Of a DNA stretch of 64,000 nt, positions 34,440-46,613 are shown one piece after another. The stretch's first letter is position 1, and the number at the start of each line of letters is the position of its first letter. The stretch lies in the NCBI GenBank assembly GCA_031763025.1, contig JASSKH010000016.1, positions 2,728,001 to 2,792,000 on the forward strand, read 5' to 3'. The translations under genes and the position numbers were made by a program. The notes below the pieces were generated by a model. That model was not told the DNA's origin. It saw nothing but the letters and a program-made list of their open reading frames with translations, and made no database searches. The stretch is from Macrocystis pyrifera (lineage: Eukaryota > Sar > Phaeophyceae > Laminariales > Laminariaceae).

Positions 34440-34860
34440 GTCTTGATTTTTGTCGTCAATTTTATTTTCCAGCTCTCCTCGTGTTTTATAGGTGCGACAT
34501 TTTCCCCTCACCGATCGTCCGGAGAACCGTGGTCAGAAGTGTACCCCCCCCCCGGTTTCCTAGAAGATAGGCGGTGGCCACAAAGGGCGAAACAGGAAAG
34601 AGAGATGACAAGGAAAAGCGTTTCGACGTAAAACATGTGAAAAGAAATCGTGGTGAGCGCCCAAATCTTTGACGTGTCTCTATTTGGAGTAGGGAACGGT
34701 GCCCCGTCTCGAAATGGATGCGTTCTCAATAATAATAGTCGAATATCGAAAGCATGTGACAAAGCCCCTTCCGCCTCCCCCGGTACTTGCCCTGACACTC
34801 ATGGCGCATAGGGTTCGGCATTCATTGCCACTGCTGGTCGATTTTCCTTAATTTTGACGC
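34440..34860 (-). mobile_element. Old SINE-A copy split by a LINE 3' end
   Basis: 34440-34542 (TTTTATTTTCCAGC..GAACCGTGGTCAGAAGTGT) and 34777-34860 (CCGGTACTTGCCC..GGCGCATAGGGTTCGGCATT..CACTGCTGGTCGATTTT) are two parts of one SINE-A, broken exactly at its internal C tract. The tRNA-like head is missing. Confidence 0.65.
34554..34763 (+). pseudogene. LINE 3'-end fragment, same family as 16215-17080
   Basis: TCCTAGAAGATAGGCGGTGG, GAGCGCCCAAATCTTTGACG, AACGGTGCCCCGTCTCGAAA and the closing AGCATGTGACAAAG follow 16880-17072 base for base with scattered changes. It lies between C11 (34543-34553) and a CCCC..CCCCC stretch (34764-34778), inside the C tract of a SINE-A. It is strongly 5' truncated and decayed. 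Confidence 0.7.
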
Positions 34861-37002
34861 CATCGCGTTCGCGAGCTCTTGGCGGAGGAAGAAGACTATT
34901 AAAAATGCCCTTGGCACTGCTATGCTGAACACTACAAAACTAAACCAGCCGAAATACGAATTTCTGCACATTCGACAGCAGGGTGACTAAATAGTCCACA
35001 GCAGTAGTAGTACCGCTAGACGACAGAGTCACCCACTGTTAGCTTCTGCCATATATATACCTGGTATATGGTATGTGTGTTATTTTTATTCGAGCCGTCC
35101 TCCCACTGCTGCTCGGTATTCTCTCCTTGTCGTGTATCTTGCCTATAAGCGCTGGGCGGCGGGTTGCTTTTTGCAATGCCACGCCACCCAGGCGTGTCAA
35201 GGTCAGGGTGCCACCTTCCTGGCCACGTCGGCGGCACCAGCTGGGCACATCACCCCACTCGGCCGGCGATCGAACTGCACGTAAATATTGTACCGGCCGT
35301 CTCACAGAAAAACTCAAATTAGGCTCAGACCGACTTTCTTATTTTGGGCGCGAATATATATCAGACCGACGTTCTTATTTTGGGCGCGCTCGAAAGCACA
35401 CCTTGTGACAGTGCAGTTTTCGTATTCGGGTCCCCGAGAAGACATTTTCTCTAGATGTGCACAGTGGGTGGTGCCTTGGATCCAGGCCAGCCACAAGAAG
35501 GGGTCAACATTCTCTATAAGCTTAGGCACTGACCAGGCTGAGAGCTTTCTCCGTGTTTGCTACTACCATTCAGGCCGACTTTCTTGTGAAAGTCACTTTC
35601 TGTATGAGCGGGCCGGTACTGTTTGTATCGCACGCGGTGGAATATACAGCGAGCGGCACTTGTCCTGTGGACTCCAAAACGTGCATCGCTGCAAGCATTC
35701 CTCCTGACCCTCATGCAACTTAATCGCACGTAAGTGTCCCGCCCGTTCGTTGGTGAAAGCAAGTACAGTATGTACTGGTACATAAGTCTATACCTGGTAT
35801 ATGTGGAGCTGCTCCTACTTGGCCAAACATACCCATGTATTACATCACAATATGTACTTCCACTTAGCCACACCATCTAAATCGTTTTGGAAGGAGCAGG
35901 AGAAACACGGGCGAAGACCCCGGTCACATAGTAGTAGTAGGCTCTTCGCCCGCCCCCCCCCCCCTAACTGCTGCACACGCGCCCTGCATTTCAATCTCGA
36001 AAAGTATCCAACACTTTTTTTCCTTGTCGATTGGCGTCGAAAAGTGTTTTTTTTCACCCATGCGCTATCCCTACGCGCTCTCGGCAGTCGGTTGCTTTTA
36101 AGATATATAAGGTTGATACAGAGAATCTAACCTTCGATGCAAACCTGTCGCGGGGGAGCTGTGGCAATCAGAACCCAAGAGGAACACAAATAAACACACC
36201 TGGTATCTCGCTATGTTTACACACATTATTTCGTTTTGATAATTATGGTCCTCCGTAACAGTAGCATTCGAGGTTAACCGCTGCTACTAGTGATACTACT
36301 ACTGTACACCCACGGGGCTAGGGTGTGGTGGCACCTCTGATGTAGTGCTGGTGAGCAACTATATACGATTATCAGAAATTATTTCATTCTTGAGTGTTTG
36401 GGGGGTCCATTTGCTCGTCCACCATCTTTGTTGTAGTTATATTGTAGTTATTAATATGAATAGTTAGGCGTTCTTATTTGATTGTTTGGATTCTTGTAGT
36501 TTTGTATGTATGGCATGTGTGTGTTGTTCACATGTACCAGTACCAGGTATGCACTTTTCACCGTTCGAAAAGCCACGTATACAGCAGTTGTATGGCATTT
36601 TAGCATCTATGGTGATACCTGGTATATACCTGGTACTTGATTTCGAACTTCGTATGAAGCTTTGTACATTTAAAAAAAGGTAGGTGATGGTGGTACAATT
36701 TGTTTCGTACAGAGTGTTTACGATGGAGACAGTAAAATCCATCTGCCATACCAAGTACCTGCCAGGTATCTGGTGCAATGTATTTGTATGGTGTTTAGTA
36801 CACCATATATATTGCAACTAAAAAAGACAAATTGGCAAGGCCCAGGTGCTTTGGTTGTGCTTACAAAAAACAACTAAAAATAAGCAGCACTAATCATCTG
36901 GCCTAACTTTGTTTGGCTTACCCACAGAGTACCTACGCAACTTCGGTGTAAACTGTGAATATATACTAAATATATACAGCTTGTATGATATGCGTATATA
37001 CC
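34861..37002. other. Unassigned; small duplications and possible SINE-B remnant
   Basis: 35325-35352 and 35361-35388 are near-identical 28-bp repeats (CAGACCGAC-TTCTTATTTTGGG). 35945-36080 has a C run, a GTCGATTGGCGTCGAAA block and other traits of SINE-B. 36238-36258 is an M1 arm end. TACCTGGTA words lie at 35058, 35792, 36536, 36616 and 36627. No gene is recognised. Confidence 0.4.
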
Positions 37003-37337
37003 CGGCGTCCCCGGTGGCTTGGTAGGTGGTCCGCGTGCCTGTCAAGATCAATTTCGTGGGTTCGAGTCTCACCGAGTGCATGCTCGTAGGGGCTGTTTCT
37101 TGCATTAAAGAGATTGATTAGCGGAAAGCGCGAGAGCGTGAGTTAGCTACATTCGATGAAAATCGACGAGCAGTGGGAATGCTGAACCCTATGCGCGATA
37201 AAAAATAAAGGCACGTACCGGGGGGGAGAAGGGAAGACACCTGTGACCACGGCTTGTCCAGAAGGTCGTCGAGGGTAACACCTCGTAAGAATTAGGCTGG
37301 AAAGTGAAAGTGATGAGTAAAAATAAAATAAAATAAT
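37003..37337 (+). mobile_element. SINE-A, full length
   Basis: Begins CCGGCGTCCCCGGTGGCTTG, with A box, B box (GGGTTCGAGTCTCACC), body, and a tail of AAATAAAATAAAATAATATA then (TA)n. Intact structure. Confidence 0.88.
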
Positions 37338-39704
37338 ATATATATATGTATGCACCTGATATGTATGTTCGACGTCACTATTCGATCCATCATGACAACC
37401 GAGATCGGGGCTCAAACGTTCAATTCAAATCCCTTCTGGGAAGCCAACTGCGAAATGCTTCTTTAGAAGCGCTCCGTTTCGCCGTTGCGCCTTGCCCGCA
37501 GTGCTGTTGGTGCGGTCTCGGCGCCGGAGATAACCTTGCCGAGGCAGTCCCCATCCCCTCACTCCCTCACCTCCTGGCTGCTTGTCTTATTTGTACTGGT
37601 ACACGCAATATACGGCACTTGAAACACGGCGAAGTCATCCATCCACCATGCATGATTCATTCTGAGTTGAAGGGTTGGGCTCCATTTGCTACAGCAAGTA
37701 CTCAGAAAGTGGTTGGAGATGGTTGACTCGGAGTTCTGAAATTTCAGAAGGAGACCCGCACTGCAGATTGATTAGTGCCCGCCTCTGTACACAGAAATAA
37801 AAAATGCCTGGGTTGGGGTTATGATCTACCTGGAATTATTTACAAGGCAAGGCAAGGGTGATGATAACGGCTTCAGACAGCACCTAAAGTACTGCTATCA
37901 TAAACATACTACGATTCACATATATTGATACTGAGGAACCGGAAAGCTAACCCAGGTTGGATTTCTATTTTTAGAGAGGGCGACTTCTTCATCAACATCA
38001 AGATAACGACTCTAGAATTTATGATTTTCCACCACTCACTACTACTACTGTGAATCTCAGCACAGATTAGTCTGTTTCTTATTGGGGGTTTCCTGTACTA
38101 CAGAGAGTATATATGATACATAGATAGGTTAGAGTTACGTCACAGGACTACAAGATTATGCATACATTGCACGAAGAGAGATTGGACGTCTCGTGGTTAG
38201 ATAGCTACAGGAGCCCTACTTATCGTTGTCCGCGCCCCCGTTCTGGGTAATTTCTCGCATGCTCGAGGTCGAAGTTGTAGGGCTACTGGTCGAAGAAGCG
38301 AGCAGAATCAAGAGCAACGGGCCGGGATTCAAACCCTCAACCACAAGTTTTACCATAAATCATTTATCCCGCCCCGTCCCGCTACTGCTATGTACTGTCC
38401 CGCCACCCGCCACATCCGGTGACTCTCCAACCAACGACGACGGGTCAATTTTGTCCGACCCTCCCCGCCGCCATATTTGGGTTTGGGGCCTTCGAAGCTC
38501 GCGAGAAATTTCCTTGGACACAATCTCGAGTACCTCTTGTACTTTGTACGCACATAGTATTAATTGTAGATCAGGGCAAGCGTTGCCCTGCTGTTCCCTA
38601 GGTGCTACAATTTAATCCACGGTTGGACGGAGGTATGGAATTTCAGACATTGGACAGGCTTAGAAAAGCGGCCTAAAAGCGGGAACGATACGTTCGCAAA
38701 TACGTCAGTCAGAAACAATAACAACATGCATGTGCATTTGGGCTAGGAGCGAAAAAACGCAGCAGCAGCGATAGGAAAACACCATACTGCAGAGGTCAGG
38801 CGCATTTTGGGTAGGAATGAAAATTTCTCTCGTACTTTGTACGTACAAAATTAATAGGGATGCTTCGTGATCCGAATACGTGGTACCTAGCAGGCCACGA
38901 AACGCGCTGGATTGCTGTGGCGCGTTGGTGTCAAGCATTGACAAGGTTGTTTGGTTTAGGGCTTGCCGATAAACAGTTCAACCAGCACCGCACCCATTTC
39001 TCGGGGACAAGCTGGATCGATGTTATTGCTCACATTTTGCAGTCGGTGGTTAGTGTTGTTCTTTCAAGTTGACTTCTCGTATTTTCGAGCTTTCGTCAAG
39101 GAGCCCTTACTGGTCCATTCCACCCCGACGTTTAGCACAACATGGTTCACAGTTCACAGAGGGACGTCGAGTATTCTGGGGTCCAAAACGCAAAACAAAA
39201 CGGCCGCATCCCAACATCTAAGCCTGAAACTCAGTTGGGACGTCATAGGGAAATCACACCGGGAAACAATGACGATTACGGCATCGGTCCCACGAAGCAG
39301 CCCTAGCAGCTGAGGTAGGGGATGTGTCCGAATTTCACAAGGAGGAGCTGTGCGGCAAACGTGTAGCACGATGGAACTTGTACATATGTATACTTACAGC
39401 AGTATGTATATGATCCATGCAGAAAACAAGTTCCAAAGGGGGTACCCTGTTTTTCTCCGTCATTTTGAGAATTGACACGTGAAACGTGCTCCAGAAGTGC
39501 GCGGCCTAGAGGATTCTGAAACCGGTCTCGAAAAAAAACTCCTTGGACAGCAGTGGCCATTTTGCGAAAAAAAAAAAAAAAATGGGAAATTTTACCGAGA
39601 AGATACCCCGAAAAGTTGAAAGAACAAAGAAAAAATAAAATATATTTTAGAGACGACGCCCAACGCCCAACTGATTTGTCGAGAAGACACATTTATGTAT
39701 ACAA
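37338..39704. other. No recognised gene
   Basis: Open frames at 37346-37726 and 38226-38615 are the longest but show no domain, repeat homology or splice context that I recognise. Octamer words lie at 39396 and 39547. Confidence 0.35.
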
Positions 39705-40043
39705 CCGGCGTCCCCGGTGGCTTGGTAGGTGGTCCGCGAGCCTATCAAGATCAATTTCGTGAGTTCGAGTCTCACCGAGTGCATGCTCGTAGGGACTTTT
39801 TCTTGCATAAAATTGATTAGCGGAAAGCGCGAGAGCGTGAGTTAGCTGTACATTCGATGAAAATCGACGAGCAGTGGGAATGCTGAACCCTATGCGCGCT
39901 AAAAACTAAAAGACACGTACCCGGGGGGAGAAGGGACGACACCTGTGACCACGGCTTGTCCAGAAGATCGTCGAGGGTAGAACCTCCTACGGGTGGGCTG
40001 GAAAGTAAAAGTGATGAAAAAAAAAATAATATTTAAAAAAACA
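39705..40043 (+). mobile_element. SINE-A, full length
   Basis: Begins CCGGCGTCCCCGGTGGCTTG and ends GTGATGAAAAAAAAAATAAT then A-rich. It faces a second SINE-A at 40412 in the opposite orientation. Confidence 0.88.
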
Positions 40044-40079
40044 ATACAGGAGTAGTGGGTGAAATACTGTTGTTTTTGT

Positions 40080-40411
40080 TGTTTTCTTCACATTAAACCG
40101 TTCTTTCTACGCGTCGACATCCAGCACAACCAGTGTCCATGCCGATTCTTCAAACCTAGAGAGATACAAGTTCTGTGGTCACAAAGCTACGCCACAGAGA
40201 TACTACGTTGCCACGTACGTAATGCAATGCCATGTCATCATACTGCGTACGACAGGCACGACATACACATTCCATGACCTAGAGAAACAAAAACGAAACA
40301 AAGAGAAAAAACAAAAACAAAAACAAAGACGATTCGAAAGAGAAAAGAAACAAAAAAAAACTCTGTATCCACAATGATACATCCGTCCATACACGACAAA
40401 TATGCATGTCA
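40080..40411 (+). mobile_element. F element between two inverted SINE-A copies
   Basis: TTCTTCACATTAAACCGTTC, GACATCCAGCACAACCAGTG, CTAGAGAGATACAAGTTCTG and GGTCACAAAGCTACGCCACA match the F end. An A-rich interior (40283-40370) follows. The distal end is not present. Confidence 0.68.
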
Positions 40412-40752
40412 TTTTTTTTTTTTTTTTTTTTTTTTTTTCATCATCACTTTTACTTTCCAGCCCACTCGTAGGAGGTTTTACCCTCGACGATCTTCTGGAC
40501 AAGCCGTGGTCACAGGTGTCGTCCCTTCTCCCCCCCGGTACGTGCCTTTATTTTTTATCGCGCATAGGGTTCAGCATTCCCACTGCTCGTCGATTTTCAT
40601 CGAATGTACAGCTAACTCACGCTCTCGCGCTTTCCGCTAATCAATTTTATGCAAGAAAAAGTCCCTATGAGTATGCACTCGGTGAGACTCGAACTCACGA
40701 AATTGATCTTGATAGGCTCGCGGACCACCTACCAAGCCTCCGAGGACGCCGG
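40412..40752 (-). mobile_element. SINE-A, full length
   Basis: T-run at 40412-40438, SINE body, B box and A box; ends CTCCGAGGACGCCGG. It forms a 340-bp inverted pair with 39705-40043. Confidence 0.88.
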
Positions 40753-41593
40753 CTATACAATATGAAGATTCATGAAAAAGCTTTTCTTGGCCCACCGACT
40801 TTTTTTCCAAGAACCAAAAGATGGTCCTGGGTCCACCAGGTCCAATTCATCCGAAGGTTTTCGACATCTATCGTGCCAGTTTTGCGCTAAACTCTCCACA
40901 ACTGGAGCCGGGAAAAACTGGGCTTTCGCTCTTATCTCTCTCCAAAATGGATAGAAATAAATCTGCATCCACCGGAATTTGCCCTGGACGAGATGCGTTC
41001 GAAATTAGTGTCAAAGAAACAAATGACAACTGTTCGGGCCTCCAAAATCTTGACAAAATTTCGTCGGAAACTCGAACTTCTGCGACGCAATGACGGAAAC
41101 GAAAAGCTGACTCGACGGTTCGATCCGTCTGAAACAGAGCTTTCCGGCAATATATTTTCATGTCTTTTCAAAATAAGTGACCACCGCAAAACAATCCAAT
41201 ATGTGAAAATCGAATTTCTGGATAAATTCTTCTGCCTGGACTATATATATCTGATAGATAAGCACTTCATAGTCGGGCGATAGGTGATACAGCAATACCT
41301 CGCCTTTTAGTTCGCTACACCAGTCTCTCTGCACGAGAACGCGTTATCACGAAACACGTTTTGTGGCCGTGTACCGTACAACAGGTCACACGCAAGATAA
41401 CACCCCCGCGTGGGACGGATTTCTATTGTTAATAATAGTATTATACCAGTAGTATTAATAGCCTGGTTTCCATGTCGGCGGGGAGGTGCAAAAAAAAACG
41501 AGCGATGGGAGATACCTCCTAGAACCGCCCTTTTCGTCGTGCCGTCCCACCAGGGGTCGGTGTTTTCTTAAGTGTTGCACGGTATTCTGTTAC
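40753..41593. other. No recognised gene
   Basis: Open frames on both strands (for example 40993-41283 on + and 40868-41161 on -) have no known domain. Confidence 0.35.
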
Positions 41594-41701
41594 TGTTACG
41601 AGGGACCATAGTAAATGGGACCTACGGTAAACACAAAACCTATATATTTCCCTATTTTTACCAACTATATTTGGTCCTATTTACTATGGTCCCCCGTAAT
41701 A
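41594..41701 (-). mobile_element. M1 MITE, full length
   Basis: GTTACGAGGGACCATAGTAA to TTTACTATGGTCCCCCGTAA then TA. The core is reversed and both arms are of the TAAA variant. Confidence 0.82.
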
Positions 41702-43503
41702 GTATGATGGGTGTGTCGTCGCACACAGCGCGTATTAGAGGTCGGGTACGAGTGGCGGGGGTCGCTTGGCCTCTAGCGAGACCATTTTACGATGGCATCG
41801 AATATAACTGGCTGTCAGTAATGTGGTTACTGGGGCATGATGCGGGTTGTGTGAGTATTTTTTCTGAATATGGAAAGATATGTATATATTTATATGTCTA
41901 TGAACAACTTTTGGACCCACGTACTGATGTGATGACATGGTAAGAAGTGGAGACACGAAAAGGACGATATTGTCAATCTATGTCTCAACCAAGACAAGGA
42001 GGGAGTATCAGCAGCAGCATCAATCACACAATTATCATGTTGCGCACATGTCGTCCAGCTTCTTAGTACACGCACTGGACAACATCTCGCATAGCCCGGC
42101 GGTCCGGGCTTATTCACATCTCGATGCTGCCGCAAATTGTCATTTTATGTTTCACTCTGAAGTCCTAAAGCGTTTTCGTGATGTGGCGGTGTGGGTGCTC
42201 CCAAGACCATGCAGAGGAGGGCGGAACTTCGGCGCAAGCGCCGTTTTTCGGTGGGTTTCGCCGACGACGAGTACTGCTGTGTAGCCGTGGTTCATCGCGT
42301 GCGTACCGAGCGAGCGTTGCAAATTCCTGCGGCCACAGACTACAATGACATCGACGAGAGAGAGAGCTACACTCTCGATTCCAAGGCTTGACATCCCGGA
42401 TGGGGTCTGTCCGAAGAATAGCGCTAGTGTATCGACACGGTGGGAGTCGCTAATATTGGCCTCGGCGTCTAACCAACATCATACACGTGCTGCTTGTCTG
42501 GGACAATTCGCCGCGCACCTCGTGTCAGCAATGGACACAACAACCGCGGTCATGAATGTGCCTCCTGAGAAATGATATTAACGGCAGCAATTTCCATCGT
42601 AACGGCGCTTACGCTTCGTTATCGTGATATCAATGTTATAGTTGTTCGCCCGCAAAACCAAACAAGTGTGACATTTAGTTGAACACTTGAAGCACTTTGT
42701 CGCTAGCTAGTGTGCTATGTAAACAAAAGAAAGCACGACACACATGCAAAACGTGCTTATACGGAGGGAAAGCTTGACTAGACTTGTTCATTGATATAAA
42801 GATATCAGCCCTTCTGTTGATATATATATACAGTTTTTTCAATATTAACTAGACGAGAACTGCTCAACCGCTCTGCTGTCTACTGGTATGGAGGAAATAC
42901 GTATCGAGCTGCCCGTTGAAAAAACATTCACCGAGCATGTACTACGTAGGGGGTATACCTTGCCACAACCCCTTTTGGTACACTAGTCTATTTATGTTTC
43001 CAGTGGCACATTATGCTAGCTAAAGCGTTCCGGTGACGCAGAATACTAACACGCGACGGAGGAAAGATTGATCACCTCCAGTTGAATGCTTGCTTGGTGC
43101 TTTTATAATTGATTCACGCACGACCCATGATGACGCCACGACTATAGCCCTCGACAGATTCGGGCATATTCCACCCCCCCCGCTCCAACAACAAACAGCG
43201 TTCAGAGTGTTGTTCTTGTTGAAACAAATGTTGAGGTCGTGTCTGCTTGTAGTTTTCCTCAGATCGTCAAAACTGATAGTTGTCCCCAGAGCGATGGGTG
43301 CAGTTCTTCGAGGCGAACGTGGAACTACACGTAAGCACCTCGAGCAGCACCGACGATGGCGGTGTTGGAGGAAGTGGTATCGCGTCGCTCTTGGGCCGAT
43401 ACAAGAATCATTGTGTTTATTAACGGTTTATCGCTCGGGTGTGGGGGATGGAACCCGAGCGAGCAGGTGGGGGTCTCGGCAAGAAAACACGCTTTACCCT
43501 CCC
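41702..43503. other. No recognised gene
   Basis: The frame at 42191-42391 (ELRRKRRFSVGFADDEYCC) looks protein-like but matches nothing I know. No splice-linked neighbour is found. Confidence 0.35.
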
Positions 43504-43600
43504 ATAACCCCTTTGAGGCTACACCCCCCTTCAAGGGACAAAGTACTTGGACATAGAACGTTTTTTTTGTATCTGTACAGTCCAGTAGCAAGAGGGTTAA
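43504..43600. mobile_element. P-family (piggyBac-like) MITE
   Basis: Left ATAACCCCTTTGAGGCTACA..AAGGGACAAAGTACTTGGAC; right GTCCAGTAGCAAGAGGGTTAA. The ends are inverted and bounded by TAA/TTAA, as in the P copies elsewhere. Confidence 0.5.
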
Positions 43601-43951
43601 ATCCCCAACGGTCGTCGCGCTTGAACCGACGTTTGCTTCCGTCACGTTGGCACCAATCCAATTTCTTCCATCCCACACATTTCTTTCGTCCCGATTTGGA
43701 ACTTCACGACGTAACTCGCTCGTCAAACCAACACCCCGCACAGAAACATGAGATTTGAACCGGATTTCTGCAGACCGAATGAAACTGCACTCTCCACTCG
43801 GACGTATACGTCACACTTCGAAGAAAGCATGTAGAAGCCTTGGGGTAATTTGAGAGGGATGATACGGTCCAAGTAGTTTACACCTGCGTTCGGAGTGAAC
43901 CCCGAATAGTCGCGAATTTCCCTCATTGCAATGAACTGGAAAGTACTCGCA
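43601..43951. other. No recognised gene
   Basis: The - strand has an open frame (43926-43723) beginning REIRDYSGFTPNAGVNYLDR that looks protein-like but was not recognised. No conclusion is drawn. Confidence 0.25.
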
Positions 43952-44046
43952 TCACCCGGTACAATAGTAATCCGGACCCATCATGCACACGAAAACCTAT
44001 TTATTCTCAACACGTCTAATCCTTACTACTATGTTCCCCCGTAAAT
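43952..44046 (+). repeat. M1 subfamily II copy (eroded)
   Basis: TAATCCGGACCCATCATGCA..AAAACCTATTTATTC..CTTACTACTATGTTCCCCCG matches the outer element at 46614-46831 rather than ordinary M1, which defines a second subfamily. The outer ends are damaged. Confidence 0.55.
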
Positions 44047-44849
44047 ATTAGATACGTTCGTACAACTTTGTTCGGCCGATGTCACTCTTAATCCATCTTG
44101 TTGTTGGTATTGGACCCATCCAGGACAGGATCCGGCCTGTCCAGAGCGAGCGGTAGCTCGGACATGGAAACAATCTTGGAAAAGGGGAGAACGCTCAAAG
44201 ACAGGATTAGTCCAAACTAGGTTAAGAGGGTATCGCTGCAGGAGGATCGCAGGTCGAAGGGGACAACAGCTTGGAAAAACTACCGAGCTGCCCTATTTGT
44301 TCGGACCACTATCCTTAGCTAACGCCCGCCGCTCCGTTGACCTGCGGTCCTCCGTGCACTTCCTCCCCTGGTTTGACCTGCCTGTTTCACCACGTGCGCA
44401 ATATCTCTTCGCACTTGTCTCCCTGTGTGACCTGCTCTCATTTTCCGGCTGCTGTTTGCTGTCCTTCGCTGAGCCCTTCCTCTCTTTCGACCTGCGATCC
44501 TTCTTTCGTCTTGCCCCCTCCCTTGGCATTTTCCTCTTTCCTGTGGTGTTCACTGCTTCCAAGCTGCTATTTTCCTCTGCTCTACTCGTTTCAGTCCACC
44601 TGCCCCCTCTTTTGTATGACCTGCTTTCCGTGTCTTGGCTGAATTCCCCCTATGATCGGCCGTGGCCGCCGCTGATGGGCGATAGGCATTACACATCCGT
44701 GATTCTGTGTTGTGTACGCTACACAATCTTCGGGCCCAGTTGAGGTTCTCTCCCTCAGTCGAGCCCACCAGCACGTCCTACGTCACGATGGTTTCGTACT
44801 CGAAGAGCACCTGTAGATCTTCTAAAATGATATATGAACGCGAGTATTG
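44047..44849. other. Pyrimidine-rich stretch with recurring GACCTGC words
   Basis: 44338-44640 repeats GACCTGC/CGACCTGCG with CTCTTTC-type spacers, perhaps an eroded minisatellite. This explains the 148-codon frame there (Leu/Ser/Phe-rich), which I do not call a gene. Confidence 0.4.
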
Positions 44850-46600
44850 ATGCGCAAACCCCCGACGCCCATGCTTAGATGCAGGCGGTACCGGTGGAAT
44901 GCGGAAAGGGGACGCGTTAGTCTCAGTGATACGACCTCATGTGCTCTTTTCGCCAAAGGCACTGCAACAACGCCCATGCCACTTGAAGTACTGTACATTA
45001 CCTACGTGCCCATGGACTCAGCGTGGAGAGTTAATCCTTGCATAGGTGTGGTACAATCGGTATCCCTAGTCACACTCTTGCAGCCACTTCGTATTTTCCT
45101 GTATGCTCTTTCGTTGCAACACGATGCCCAACTCTATCGAATATCTTCCATGACTCGACACAGTTCCATGAGGAAACCGTATGGCACTGCATCTCCTCAA
45201 CGAGTAGAATATCTCCAGATCAACGTCATCGTACACTCCACATGATTGTTTCGTTCAATGCGCACTTAAAGTCCGGATGATCTCACCTGGCAATGGTGAC
45301 TCTTACATATTCCTGGGCTCGTGTGGCCCTCATCCTCAGCTTCTGCATGGCGTTCGTATGCCCACGTTTGGCCTGTTTCATTCTCGCAGTGTATTCTCGC
45401 ACGCGCAGCCACGTTCTTCAACTAACCCTTTCGTAGATGCGTCTCTTGCGCTCCGCTTCTACTCCTCCTGGGTGTCACCGGCTACCTTGAGTGCGGACGG
45501 ATCCTTGTATGCCGATAGCTTACCCCTACCCGAATGTACGTACAATGCAAGCGCATTCATTGTCAACCCCCTCATGATCGTACGGTATCCGTGGTAGACT
45601 TGCTTAGCTGCAGGTACCCTCTGCTGCCCGGGACACTTGAAGTCGGAATTTTTCTGTCACTGACGCAACCCTGTTTTTTTTCCTCCTCCGTAATTTCTTC
45701 TTGTCTCCTTGCACTCCCCTGTCCTTTCTGTTTTTGCGACGATAGATGACATTGTCTGCGGTCTTTTTCCCTCCTATCTCCTTCCTTTATTGATTTCAGA
45801 CGCGACGGTATCTAGTTCGCGGCATGTTGCTTATGCAGCAGCCACTTCAGCCGTTTCGAAAGGCGCCCTGCCACGGGGCCATCCAGGCTCAAACGAGCGA
45901 GTAAACTCAATGCACGGTACTGGTGCACCTGGGCATTGCGCTGGCTGATGAGCCCTGCTAAAAGCACCTCAAACGCAGTCTGAAGCATACACACATTCCT
46001 TGCCCATTTTAAATGCTACACGTAATTTCCCCATATGCCCATTTCCCCACCAGTCGGCTTGCAGAACAGCTCTTCTCGACACCTGCTATAGCGTTCACAT
46101 ACGTCAATGCGACCTGCCGCCGATAAAACGGCGTCTTGAGAATGATTCAATCGAAACGATGAACCGTTGATGACACCTCTCCGAAGGAACTCTTGTCACG
46201 TTCGTCGAACAAAACGGATGTTGCGATGCCGGCTCCGAACCCAGAGGTCGTACAACCTAAAACGTACCTCGAGCCTCGCGAATGTTAGTTCACCTGCCAC
46301 GAAAATATGTTCCCGTGCTAAGGCGTTCAATGTCCACTTCTCGCAGTTTCAGGATGAACGCTTGCCACGATATAAGGGGTGGCACCCACACTGCATCTCT
46401 AGAATGTTTCTGCGTCTCATCACGCGCGAATCTGTATAGTTCACCCTAAACCACGAAGAGGCATGATGAAACGTTGAGCCCAACAAACGATTCCGCTGCC
46501 TGGCTAAAGAAGAATGCGACTGCAGGGCGGCACTCGTACTTTTTCTGAGACTCTTCCGTCACGTGGAGGAGCTTAATAACCGCAGGAACCCAAGAGCCGA
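44850..46600 (+). pseudogene. Possible decayed LINE with RNase H remnant
   Basis: 45470-45600 reads LSADGSLYADS..ECTYNASAFIV, like the first motif of LINE RNase H domains (xxDGS..gAG). 45910-45960, in another frame, reads VLVHLGIALADE, like the HxGIxxNExAD motif that closes the domain. The spacing (about 140 codons) and the shared strand fit. Many stops and frame changes lie between, so this is an old relic at best. No reverse transcriptase core was seen upstream. Confidence 0.35.
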
Positions 46601-46613
46601 TTATCAGAAAAAC

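Noticed and set aside
37004-37090. tRNA-gene-like sequences with A and B boxes (also at 22255-22340, 28495-28580, 33243, 39705, 40665-40752)
   Set aside because: There is no closing acceptor stem, and all are heads of the 340-bp SINE-A, not tRNA genes.
44297-44743. 148-codon hydrophobic frame resembling a membrane protein
   Set aside because: Its repeats follow GACCTGC and pyrimidine runs; it is best explained by degenerate simple sequence.
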